A DNA stretch of 64,000 nt from contig OZ255837.1 in assembly GCA_965277745.1 (NCBI GenBank), positions 806,001 through 870,000 on the forward strand, written 5' to 3'. Source of the DNA: G965277745 sp965277745 (lineage in GTDB: Bacteria; Pseudomonadota; Gammaproteobacteria; Cardiobacteriales; Cardiobacteriaceae). The first letter of the stretch is position 1. Every line of letters starts with the position of its first letter. The position numbers and the translations under genes are program-made. Positions 38,523 through 46,900 of the stretch are shown here, in pieces. The notes under the pieces were generated by a model. That model searched no databases, was not told the DNA's origin, and worked only from the letters and a program-made list of their open reading frames with translations.

Positions 38523-39387
38523 TCCATTTAACCGACATGTTGGTATGATTGTGTTGGAGGTTGTAATGTCCAATCCCAATGGTGATCCGGATATGGAGTC
38601 TGAACCGAGGGTGCGTGAACAAGATGGGCGAGGTATGATCTCCCCCCCGTCGGTTAAACGCAAATATCGTGATCTTGTGGATAATTCCGATCTCATGGAG
38701 GAAGCGAGGAAAGCTTTAGCGTTAAGTGGCCAATATGACTATCAAATTCTGGAAAAGCGTGGTCGAGATCGCAACGAGATTAAAAAAATGAAACGCGATG
38801 CTTTTATAAAACACTATTGGGACGCGCGACTTTTCGGGAATACCTTTTTGGAAGTAATTGAAGATAAAAAGAAAAAAGATGATTTGGGTCACTTCATCAA
38901 TACGGGAGTCTTGCAGATAGGCGTAGGACTGTCTGTCGCACCTATCCGGATTGAACGTATGACATTTACCAATAAATCCGGTGTTCAAGAAGGCAAATCC
39001 CGTGGCATGGCACCACTGGCCTTTAAAGTTGTCGTGCATGGTATATATTGTATTCCATTCTTCGTGAATCCCTCAGTGGCGAAAAAAACCGGCGCAACTC
39101 AAAAGGACTTGGAATTATTCAAGTTTCTTACTCCTCACATCTACACAAACACAGCATCAACCATCCGTCCTCAAGTGTCTATTTTGCATGCTTGGTGTGC
39201 AGAGCATAATAACGCACTGGGATCGTGCCCGGATTATCGTTTGTTAGATGCACTAAAACCGAAAGTTAGAGGGAATGTTGATGAGCCATTTTCTTTACAG
39301 GATTATGAAATTCCATCATTAAAGACAGATGAGGTGGAAAAAATAAGAGATAAATTTAAAGAGATCGTTGACCTAAATTTTCAGTAA
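38515..39387 (+). CDS. cas7: Cas7 (Csd2-like) Cascade backbone
   Basis: 290 residues. The repeated subunit that coats the crRNA. N-terminus GMIVLEVVMSNPNGDPDMES matches the Cas7/Csd2-Csh2 family start (NPNGDPD). Also seen are a Lys/Arg-rich stretch, WDARLFGNTFLE (the family DVRxFG region), and NTGVLQIGVGLSVAPI. The ATG at 38515 has AAAGGAG upstream, overlapping the cas8 end by 8 bases. An upstream ATG in frame lies within cas8 and is less likely. Confidence 0.88.
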   Translation: MSDPFNRHVGMIVLEVVMSNPNGDPDMESEPRVREQDGRGMISPPSVKRKYRDLVDNSDLMEEARKALALSGQYDYQILEKRGRDRNEIKKMKRDAFIKHYWDARLFGNTFLEVIEDKKKKDDLGHFINTGVLQIGVGLSVAPIRIERMTFTNKSGVQEGKSRGMAPLAFKVVVHGIYCIPFFVNPSVAKKTGATQKDLELFKFLTPHIYTNTASTIRPQVSILHAWCAEHNNALGSCPDYRLLDALKPKVRGNVDEPFSLQDYEIPSLKTDEVEKIRDKFKEIVDLNFQ

Positions 39388-41768
39388 TGAAATTAATCGC
39401 CCATACTTCGCCAGATGGGCAATCCAATAGGAGGCCGCATGCTTACGCTGCACATGTCCAAGAAATGCTTGATTACGGCATGCGGCTCTTTGAATATGTA
39501 ATTACTTTCCATACTGGAACAGAAAAACAGAAACAAAATCTTAAAGATACATTCAGAGCAGCTCTGATGCTGCATGATTTAGGTAAACTCGATAATAACA
39601 ACCAGGAGATACTTCAGCATAACAAAAGAAAGTCTCTACCGATCGATCACATTGACGCAGGAGTAGCAGTCGCTAATGCGATGGGCAATAGATTGTTGGC
39701 ATTATTGATTCGTGGCCATCATGCACCGGGGTTGGCGAATATTCCATACGAGAAAGACTTTCTTTGTAAAAAAATGCGGCGGGGTATTCAGATAGATGAT
39801 GTTGACTTTTGCTTGCGGGGTATTCGCAGGGGCCGTGAGGAGATGACCAAATCGCGTATGAAAGAGGCTGAAAAGATTATCCGACGCACACAATCTTGTT
39901 TGAGCGATTATATTTCTAGGCAGAGAAAGGAGTGTGGAGATTATCCACAGCTGAGCATGGATTTTCCTGAAACAGCACTGCTGGCAAGAATAATGTTGTC
40001 TTGCCTAGTAGAAGCGGATCATCTTAGCGCGGCATGTTACACACAGCAACACCCGATGCCGAAATTTAAGCAGGCAGATACGCGCTGGCAGGAACGTCTG
40101 GCTGCTTTGGATCAATATGTTCAACAGTTGATCAATACACCCTATGAGAAAAGGAGTCTGCGTGATCAGTTACGCTCTGATCTATATCATGAATGCCGCC
40201 ATGGTGATTTGGAAGATGAATCTATTGTCATGTGTTCTGCCGCGGTTGGGTTGGGTAAGACAACTGCGGTTATGGCATATTCACTGAGAAAAGCGATTGC
40301 AGTAAAAGCCAGTCATTTGTTTGTTATTGCACCTTTTACCAATATCCTGACCCAGACGGTCAGAACGTTAAGAAAGGCCGTTGCTTTGCCGGAAGAAGAT
40401 CCATATGAGGTGATCATTGAGCATCATCATCGGGTACAGTTCAGTGAAAAATCCATGCGCCAATATACTGCATCCTGGGCTGCACCGATTGTTGTGACAA
40501 CAGCAGTTCAGTTTTTTGAAACATTGGCCAGCGCAAATCCGACCAGTTTGAAAAAATTACATCAAGTTGCTGGATCAGTTATTTTCATCGATGAATCGCA
40601 TGCCTGTTTACCACCGGAATTGCTACGTCTTTCTTGGCACTGGCTTAAACATCTCGGTGAATTCTGGGGTTGCCATATCATTTTTTCTTCAGGGAGCATG
40701 GTTGAATTCTGGACAAATGAACATTTGGTCGCAAAAGAAGATATCCAGTCAATTCCAGATATTGTTTCTCTCCAATTGAAAGAAAAAATTTCGTCAGCAG
40801 AGGGAAAGCGTGTCGAGTATCAGAAAATAAATAAACCTTTGACAAAAGAAGGATTTCTTTCTCTGGTAAGATCTCAACTGAAAAAAGCAAAATGCAATAA
40901 ACCCTGTGCGTTGATTATTTTGAACACCATCCAGTCCTGTGCTTATATCGCCAATGAACTGGCCCAGTTATTAGAGCAATCGGAAAATTGCTTGTTAGAA
41001 CGAAGACAGGTGTTGCAACTGTCAACGAGCCTGACTCCTCTGGATCGTGAGCGAATCGTTACAGAAATTCAAAGAAGACAAAAAGACTCGCAATGGAACC
41101 AGAAACCATGGTATCTAATAGCCACCAGTTGTGTGGAAGCTGGAGTCGATCTGGATTTTCAGCTTGCTTATCGTGAGTGCTGTTCGATTGCCAGCTTTCT
41201 TCAGGTATCGGGTCGAGTAAATCGCCACGGTAAGCGTAAAAATGCGATTTTATTTGATTTTCAGCTGGAAACAGATGATGAAATCATTGCCCATCCTGGA
41301 TTTGAAAAAAGTCGCGAAGTTTTTGATGATTTATGGAATCTATTAAAAGACGAAAATTGCGATACTAATATGTTGGTAACTAAATCTTTAGTTAAACTGT
41401 TTACACGATATCCTGAAAAGATAAAGGAAGCAAGTTGTCTTTTAGATCAAGAAATAAAATGTAGTTTTCAAAAAATCTATAATAACTACCATCTGATTTC
41501 CGGTGAGACTTTTACTGTTATAACAGATGAAAAAATTGTGGATGCTCTAAATATTGGTATAAAAATCAGCTGGAAGGAAATACAGAATCATTCAGTACAA
41601 TTATGGATAAATAAAGTTCGTAAACTTAATTTAAAACCTATTCGGAATACCAAGTCAGATCAAATTTATTCATGGATAGATACCTATGCCTATAATGATT
41701 TTCTAGGGGTGTACGCAGGTTTGATTAGTACGAACAACTTTATTCAGAATGGAGGGAGTATCATATAA
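39387..41768 (+). CDS. cas3: Cas3 helicase-nuclease
   Basis: 793 residues. Recruited by Cascade to nick, unwind and degrade target DNA. The HD nuclease is at the N-terminus: PHAYAAHVQEML, then ALMLHDLGKLDNNNQE and IRGHHAPGLAN. The SF2 helicase follows: Walker A VGLGKTTAVMAY, DESH box FIDESHACLPPE, FSSGS (motif III), LIATSCVEAGVDLDF and VSGRVNRHGKRK. The start overlaps the cas7 stop (TAATG), as does its stop with cas4. It lies after cas7, whereas type I-C operons normally begin with cas3. It is the last AT-rich gene of the set. Confidence 0.93.
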   Translation: MKLIAHTSPDGQSNRRPHAYAAHVQEMLDYGMRLFEYVITFHTGTEKQKQNLKDTFRAALMLHDLGKLDNNNQEILQHNKRKSLPIDHIDAGVAVANAMGNRLLALLIRGHHAPGLANIPYEKDFLCKKMRRGIQIDDVDFCLRGIRRGREEMTKSRMKEAEKIIRRTQSCLSDYISRQRKECGDYPQLSMDFPETALLARIMLSCLVEADHLSAACYTQQHPMPKFKQADTRWQERLAALDQYVQQLINTPYEKRSLRDQLRSDLYHECRHGDLEDESIVMCSAAVGLGKTTAVMAYSLRKAIAVKASHLFVIAPFTNILTQTVRTLRKAVALPEEDPYEVIIEHHHRVQFSEKSMRQYTASWAAPIVVTTAVQFFETLASANPTSLKKLHQVAGSVIFIDESHACLPPELLRLSWHWLKHLGEFWGCHIIFSSGSMVEFWTNEHLVAKEDIQSIPDIVSLQLKEKISSAEGKRVEYQKINKPLTKEGFLSLVRSQLKKAKCNKPCALIILNTIQSCAYIANELAQLLEQSENCLLERRQVLQLSTSLTPLDRERIVTEIQRRQKDSQWNQKPWYLIATSCVEAGVDLDFQLAYRECCSIASFLQVSGRVNRHGKRKNAILFDFQLETDDEIIAHPGFEKSREVFDDLWNLLKDENCDTNMLVTKSLVKLFTRYPEKIKEASCLLDQEIKCSFQKIYNNYHLISGETFTVITDEKIVDALNIGIKISWKEIQNHSVQLWINKVRKLNLKPIRNTKSDQIYSWIDTYAYNDFLGVYAGLISTNNFIQNGGSII

Positions 41769-42394
41769 TGATACGAACTATCCCGCTTTCCGCCCTCCAG
41801 CATTATGCTTTTTGCCCGCGTCAGTGCGCGCTGATCCATAACGAACAGATATGGGCGGAAAATGTTCTCACCGCCCGCGGCCGGGCGCTGCATGAAAGGG
41901 TGGACAGCGGCGAAGCGGAAACCCGCAAGGGGATTCGTTACGCCCGCGCGGTGCACGTCGCTTCGGAGAAATTGGGACTTTCCGGCATCGTCGATCTCCT
42001 TGAAGTACATGGAAAAAGCGGGCAAATGAAACCGGTCGAATATAAAAACGGACGCAGCAAAGCAACGAATGTCGATCGGATTCAACTCTGCGCGCAGGCC
42101 TTGTGTCTCGAAGAAATGCACGGCGAACCGGTGGCGGAAGGCGCTTTGTGGTATGGACGCACGCGCCGCCGCGAGGCTGTTATTCTGGATGAGCCTTTGC
42201 GCGCAGAGACTCTGAAAGTGATCGAGCGGACGCGCGCCTTGCTCACAAGCGGGAAAACGCCGCCGCCGATACTCGCCAAGCACTGCAAATCGTGCTCTTT
42301 GGTCGATAACTGTCAGCCGGCGCTTTTTGCGAAAGACCACTCCCCCACCTACGTGCAAGCCCTGTTCGCCGACACAGTCGCTGAAAGGAACTGA
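41768..42394 (+). CDS. cas4: Cas4 exonuclease of the adaptation module
   Basis: 208 residues. RecB-like 5'-3' nuclease that trims prespacers and selects those with a PAM. The 4Fe-4S ligands are FCPRQC near residue 15 and CKSCSLVDNC near residue 177. The nuclease core includes GIVDLLEVH and PVEYKNGRSK. Composition is GC-rich like the host, in sharp contrast to cas3, with which it overlaps by one base. Confidence 0.93.
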   Translation: MIRTIPLSALQHYAFCPRQCALIHNEQIWAENVLTARGRALHERVDSGEAETRKGIRYARAVHVASEKLGLSGIVDLLEVHGKSGQMKPVEYKNGRSKATNVDRIQLCAQALCLEEMHGEPVAEGALWYGRTRRREAVILDEPLRAETLKVIERTRALLTSGKTPPPILAKHCKSCSLVDNCQPALFAKDHSPTYVQALFADTVAERN

Positions 42395-42470
42395 CACTTG
42401 CCGCGATCACGTTACGTTGGAAAAATACATTTCCCGAAAACGGCCGCTTCTCGCAAGTGCATGGAAAAAA

Positions 42471-43484
42471 ATGCGTAAACTGCAAAATACCTTGTTCATC
42501 ACCCGCCAAGGCGCCTATCTGCACAAGGCCCGTGAAACGCTGGTGATCGACTGCGCCGGCGAAAAGCTGATGCAATTGCCGGTGCACGCGATCGCCCATA
42601 TTTTCTGTTTCGGCAATGTGCTGGTTTCGCCGTTTTTACTCGGCTTTTGCGGCGAGAATCGGGTATCGCTGGCGTTTTTCAGCGAATACGGCAAATATCT
42701 CGGCCGCCTGCAAGGGCGCAAGAGCGGTAACGTGCTGCTGAGAAGAGCGCAATATCGTCTTTCTCAGGAAGCGCCGCTGCCGATCGCGCGCAATCTCATC
42801 GCCGCGAAAATCCAGGCGTGCAAACGGGTTTTACAAAGACGCCTGCGCCACTATGGTGAACAAACCGAAGTGCGGCAGGCGGTGATCGCGTTGAACAGCA
42901 GCCTGCAACGACTCGGAAAAGCGTCGAGCGTGGATTCCGTTCGTGGTATCGAAGGCGATGCCGCCGCCATCTACTTCGGGGTGTTCGCCCATTTGATCCG
43001 TCCCCCTAATCGACTCGCGTTCGACGGTCGCAATCGTCGCCCGCCGCGTGATCCGATCAATGCCGCGCTGTCGTTTTTCTACAGCGTCTTGGGGCATGAA
43101 ATCGGCGGCGCACTGGAAAGTGTGGGGCTCGATCCGCAGGTCGGCTTTCTCCATGCCGATCGTCCGGGACGCGACAGTCTCGCCCAGGATCTGCTGGAAG
43201 AATTCCGTGCCTGGTGGGTCGATCGGCTGGTGCTGAGACTGATCAATCGCGGGCAGATAAAAGAAAACGATTTTTTGGTTGAAGCAAGCGGCGCGGTTAC
43301 AATGAAAGAGGAAACGAGAAAAACCTTGTTGGCCGCCTATCAGATGCGCAAACAGGAAAAGATTCGTCATCCCTATCTCGGCGAAGAAGTGGAAGTCGGT
43401 CTTATCCCGATCGTTCAGGCGATGTTACTCGCCCGCCATTTGCGCGGCGATTTGGCTGAATATCCTCCGTTTCTGATGAGATAA
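42471..43484 (+). CDS. cas1: Cas1 integrase
   Basis: 338 residues. With Cas2 it integrates new spacers at the leader end of the array. Typical type I-C Cas1 opening MRKLQNTLFITRQGAYLHKA. The metal ligands are in VRGIEGDAAAIYFGVF (Glu), SVLGHEIGGALESVGLDPQVGFLHADRPGRDSLAQDL (His) and LLEEFRAWWVDR (Glu/Asp). The ATG at 42471 was preferred; the longer frame overlaps cas4 without similarity. GC-rich. Confidence 0.95.
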   Translation: MRKLQNTLFITRQGAYLHKARETLVIDCAGEKLMQLPVHAIAHIFCFGNVLVSPFLLGFCGENRVSLAFFSEYGKYLGRLQGRKSGNVLLRRAQYRLSQEAPLPIARNLIAAKIQACKRVLQRRLRHYGEQTEVRQAVIALNSSLQRLGKASSVDSVRGIEGDAAAIYFGVFAHLIRPPNRLAFDGRNRRPPRDPINAALSFFYSVLGHEIGGALESVGLDPQVGFLHADRPGRDSLAQDLLEEFRAWWVDRLVLRLINRGQIKENDFLVEASGAVTMKEETRKTLLAAYQMRKQEKIRHPYLGEEVEVGLIPIVQAMLLARHLRGDLAEYPPFLMR

Positions 43485-43487
43485 GCC

Positions 43488-43781
43488 ATGATGGTGTTGA
43501 TCGCTTATGATGTTTCTTTCGAGGATCCGCAGGGAGCAAAACGCTTGCGCCGTATCGCCAAACACTGCCAAGATTACGGACAGCGCGTGCAATACTCGCT
43601 TTTTGAATGTGAAATCTCGCCCGCCCAGTGGACAAAGTTGAAAAATAAATTACTGAGAGAATACCGACCGGAAATCGACAGTCTGCGTTTTTACCTGTTG
43701 GGAAAAAACTGGCAAAGAAAAATCGAGCATTGGGGCGCCAAACCTTCTTTCGACCTGTTTCGCGATCCGCTCGTTCTATAA
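43488..43781 (+). CDS. cas2: Cas2
   Basis: 97 residues, family length. Dimerises to bridge two Cas1 dimers. It begins MMVLIAYDVSFEDPQGAKRL with the conserved Asp of the ferredoxin-like fold and has RVQYSLFECEIS and LRFYLLGKNWQRKIEHWG. The start is 3 bases after cas1. It is the last cas gene before the leader. Confidence 0.95.
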   Translation: MMVLIAYDVSFEDPQGAKRLRRIAKHCQDYGQRVQYSLFECEISPAQWTKLKNKLLREYRPEIDSLRFYLLGKNWQRKIEHWGAKPSFDLFRDPLVL

Positions 43782-43959
43782 TGCGCCAACCGCTGGTTCT
43801 CATAAAAATTCCGGTCGATTGGCGAAGAGAATTTATCCCGTAAAAACAAAAGCATTCGTATGATCTTTAACAATTGGGTATACTAAAGAACGTTCATCGG
43901 GCGAGAGTGGCGAAAATGCCGTGCGATCACCCGTGAACAAGCGCTGAAATCATTCAGCT
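43782..43959 (+). promoter_or_regulatory. CRISPR leader
   Basis: 178 bases between cas2 and the first repeat, AT-rich in the middle. TATACT at 43879-43884 could be the -10 of the array promoter, about 80 bases upstream of repeat 1. Array orientation is set by its position after cas2 and by repeats ending ATTGAAAC, the usual 3' end. Confidence 0.7.
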
Positions 43960-46900
43960 GTCGCGCCCATCACGGGCGCGTGAATTGAAACTTTGGAGTA
44001 TTGTTGTGAAAAATGGATTGTATGGTCGCGCCCATCACGGGCGCGTGAATTGAAACTTGTTGCGGTCTGCTGGGTTAGAGATCGTTACCCGGTCGCGCCC
44101 ATCACGGGCGCGTGAATTGAAACATGAGTCAAAAAATAACTATGACAATAAAAATCAGTCGCGCCCATCACGGGCGCGTGAATTGAAACCCGCTATGATG
44201 ACCGGATGTCATGCTATGAACCCGTCGCGCCCATCACGGGCGCGTGAATTGAAACCGCATGTACATGCGCCCAGGCGAACAAATCTCTTGTCGCGCCCAT
44301 CACGGGCGCGTGAATTGAAACGCGCGCCTTGTCAAACAGGATGGGTTGCATGATCGTCGCGCCCATCACGGGCGCGTGAATTGAAACTGGCAAGTGATGA
44401 CCGCCTCGCTCGATCTGTGGGGTCGCGCCCATCACGGGCGCGTGAATTGAAACGTGAGTGATGCCGTCGCCAAAATCCGTCCCATGCAGTCGCGCCCATC
44501 ACGGGCGCGTGAATTGAAACTCAGGCAGACAGTACACGATCTATCCTGTCGAGAGTCGCGCCCATCACGGGCGCGTGAATTGAAACTGCGTGCTCTTCGG
44601 GCGTCATGGGAAGATCAGGTTGTCGCGCCCATCACGGGCGCGTGAATTGAAACAACGCGCGGGCGCAGGCGCGCGAGAGGCTCTGAGTCGCGCCCATCAC
44701 GGGCGCGTGAATTGAAACCGTTTTGTTGTCTGTTCCATGTTTGTTCTCCTGGGTGTCGCGCCCATCACGGGCGCGTGAATTGAAACCTGCTCACGACGAT
44801 CGTTAGGAGCATCACATACGTCGCGCCCATCACGGGCGCGTGAATTGAAACTACCCGTTCATTGTGCTCCCGGAGGAGGACCTGAGTCGCGCCCATCACG
44901 GGCGCGTGAATTGAAACGAGATCGCCGTGTAAGACGAGGGTTGCCATAGGGGTCGCGCCCATCACGGGCGCGTGAATTGAAACCCTGAACGGCGCGCTTT
45001 ACCGCCCGGATTGCCCAGTCGCGCCCATCACGGGCGCGTGAATTGAAACATAATTTGCTTCGCGCGAAAAAGGTTGCAAAAACTGTCGCGCCCATCACGG
45101 GCGCGTGAATTGAAACGATGATCAGCCCGCAGGATTCGCGCGGGTATTCCGGTCGCGCCCATCACGGGCGCGTGAATTGAAACCCCGCAATGTCCCCCAA
45201 GCGATTCGCTGGTACCGGTCGCGCCCATCACGGGCGCGTGAATTGAAACGACAATATATCCGTCCCGTCCCCAAGGCCCAATTGTCGCGCCCATCACGGG
45301 CGCGTGAATTGAAACGGCGTGATCGACAACTGGGGCGACCGCATCCTGCGTCGCGCCCATCACGGGCGCGTGAATTGAAACATCCCTTTTGGGATGGGAA
45401 TGGGCGAACCGGGCGGTCGCGCCCATCACGGGCGCGTGAATTGAAACCAAAATCCCCCCGACGCCTCTTCCCCCTGCCCCTTGTCGCGCCCATCACGGGC
45501 GCGTGAATTGAAACCTTGCAGAATATCCGATCGTTTCCCGATGAAGCGAGTCGCGCCCATCACGGGCGCGTGAATTGAAACCACCGTCGCCGCGCGGTTC
45601 CAGAATCCGCTTTCGTCGCGCCCATCACGGGCGCGTGAATTGAAACATAGAATTGCTGTATATCGTTTAGTCGGGGATACAGTCGCGCCCATCACGGGCG
45701 CGTGAATTGAAACGCGAGCTGGCAATGATAGAAGAAACGCTGACCGCGTCGCGCCCATCACGGGCGCGTGAATTGAAACAGACGGGGCGCGGCTTCCGAA
45801 GCGAAATAACAGCAGTCGCGCCCATCACGGGCGCGTGAATTGAAACCAGCTTGTAATAGGCGCTGCCCTTGTAGTATTTCGTCGCGCCCATCACGGGCGC
45901 GTGAATTGAAACATCGACGCGCTGACGACGGCGCAGGGGGCGCACGGTCGCGCCCATCACGGGCGCGTGAATTGAAACTCCTATAAATAAAAAAATCAAA
46001 CAGACTCAAAAGGTCGCGCCCATCACGGGCGCGTGAATTGAAACACACCATCTCCTGGCTGACCAGTCCGGCTTTGGACGTCGCGCCCATCACGGGCGCG
46101 TGAATTGAAACACACCATCTCCTGGCTGACCAGTCCGGCTTTGGACGTCGCGCCCATCACGGGCGCGTGAATTGAAACAGCTCCGCTTTTACTTGGTTCG
46201 GGGAACGGTTTGCGTCGCGCCCATCACGGGCGCGTGAATTGAAACTCACCGGGAATGACACACTTTTATTTTTTGCTGAGTCGCGCCCATCACGGGCGCG
46301 TGAATTGAAACGTCACCGTTTCCGAGACGGCTTCGCGATGCGCGTAGTCGCGCCCATCACGGGCGCGTGAATTGAAACCACGACAGCGTCACCGAGTGCT
46401 GCCGCATTCCCCGTCGCGCCCATCACGGGCGCGTGAATTGAAACTCGGCACTAATAAGTTTTATGGTATGCCTCGGGCGTCGCGCCCATCACGGGCGCGT
46501 GAATTGAAACGCTGGGCCTCTTGTTGGCCAGTTGGTGCTTGTACGTCGCGCCCATCACGGGCGCGTGAATTGAAACTTCACAAACTCACAACGATCACCA
46601 CGACTGGATACGTCGCGCCCATCACGGGCGCGTGAATTGAAACGATTGATACTGCTAGGATTGCTGATGCTGCGGTGGTCGCGCCCATCACGGGCGCGTG
46701 AATTGAAACCAAACAACACTATCAGCACGTTTCTGTTCACGCCGTCGCGCCCATCACGGGCGCGTGAATTGAAACCCTACGCTACGCTACGGGCCGAGCT
46801 CTATCGCTAGTCGCGCCCATCACGGGCGCGTGAATTGAAACCAAACAACACTATCAGCACGTTTCTGCTCACGGCGGTCGCGCCCATCACGGGCGCGTGA

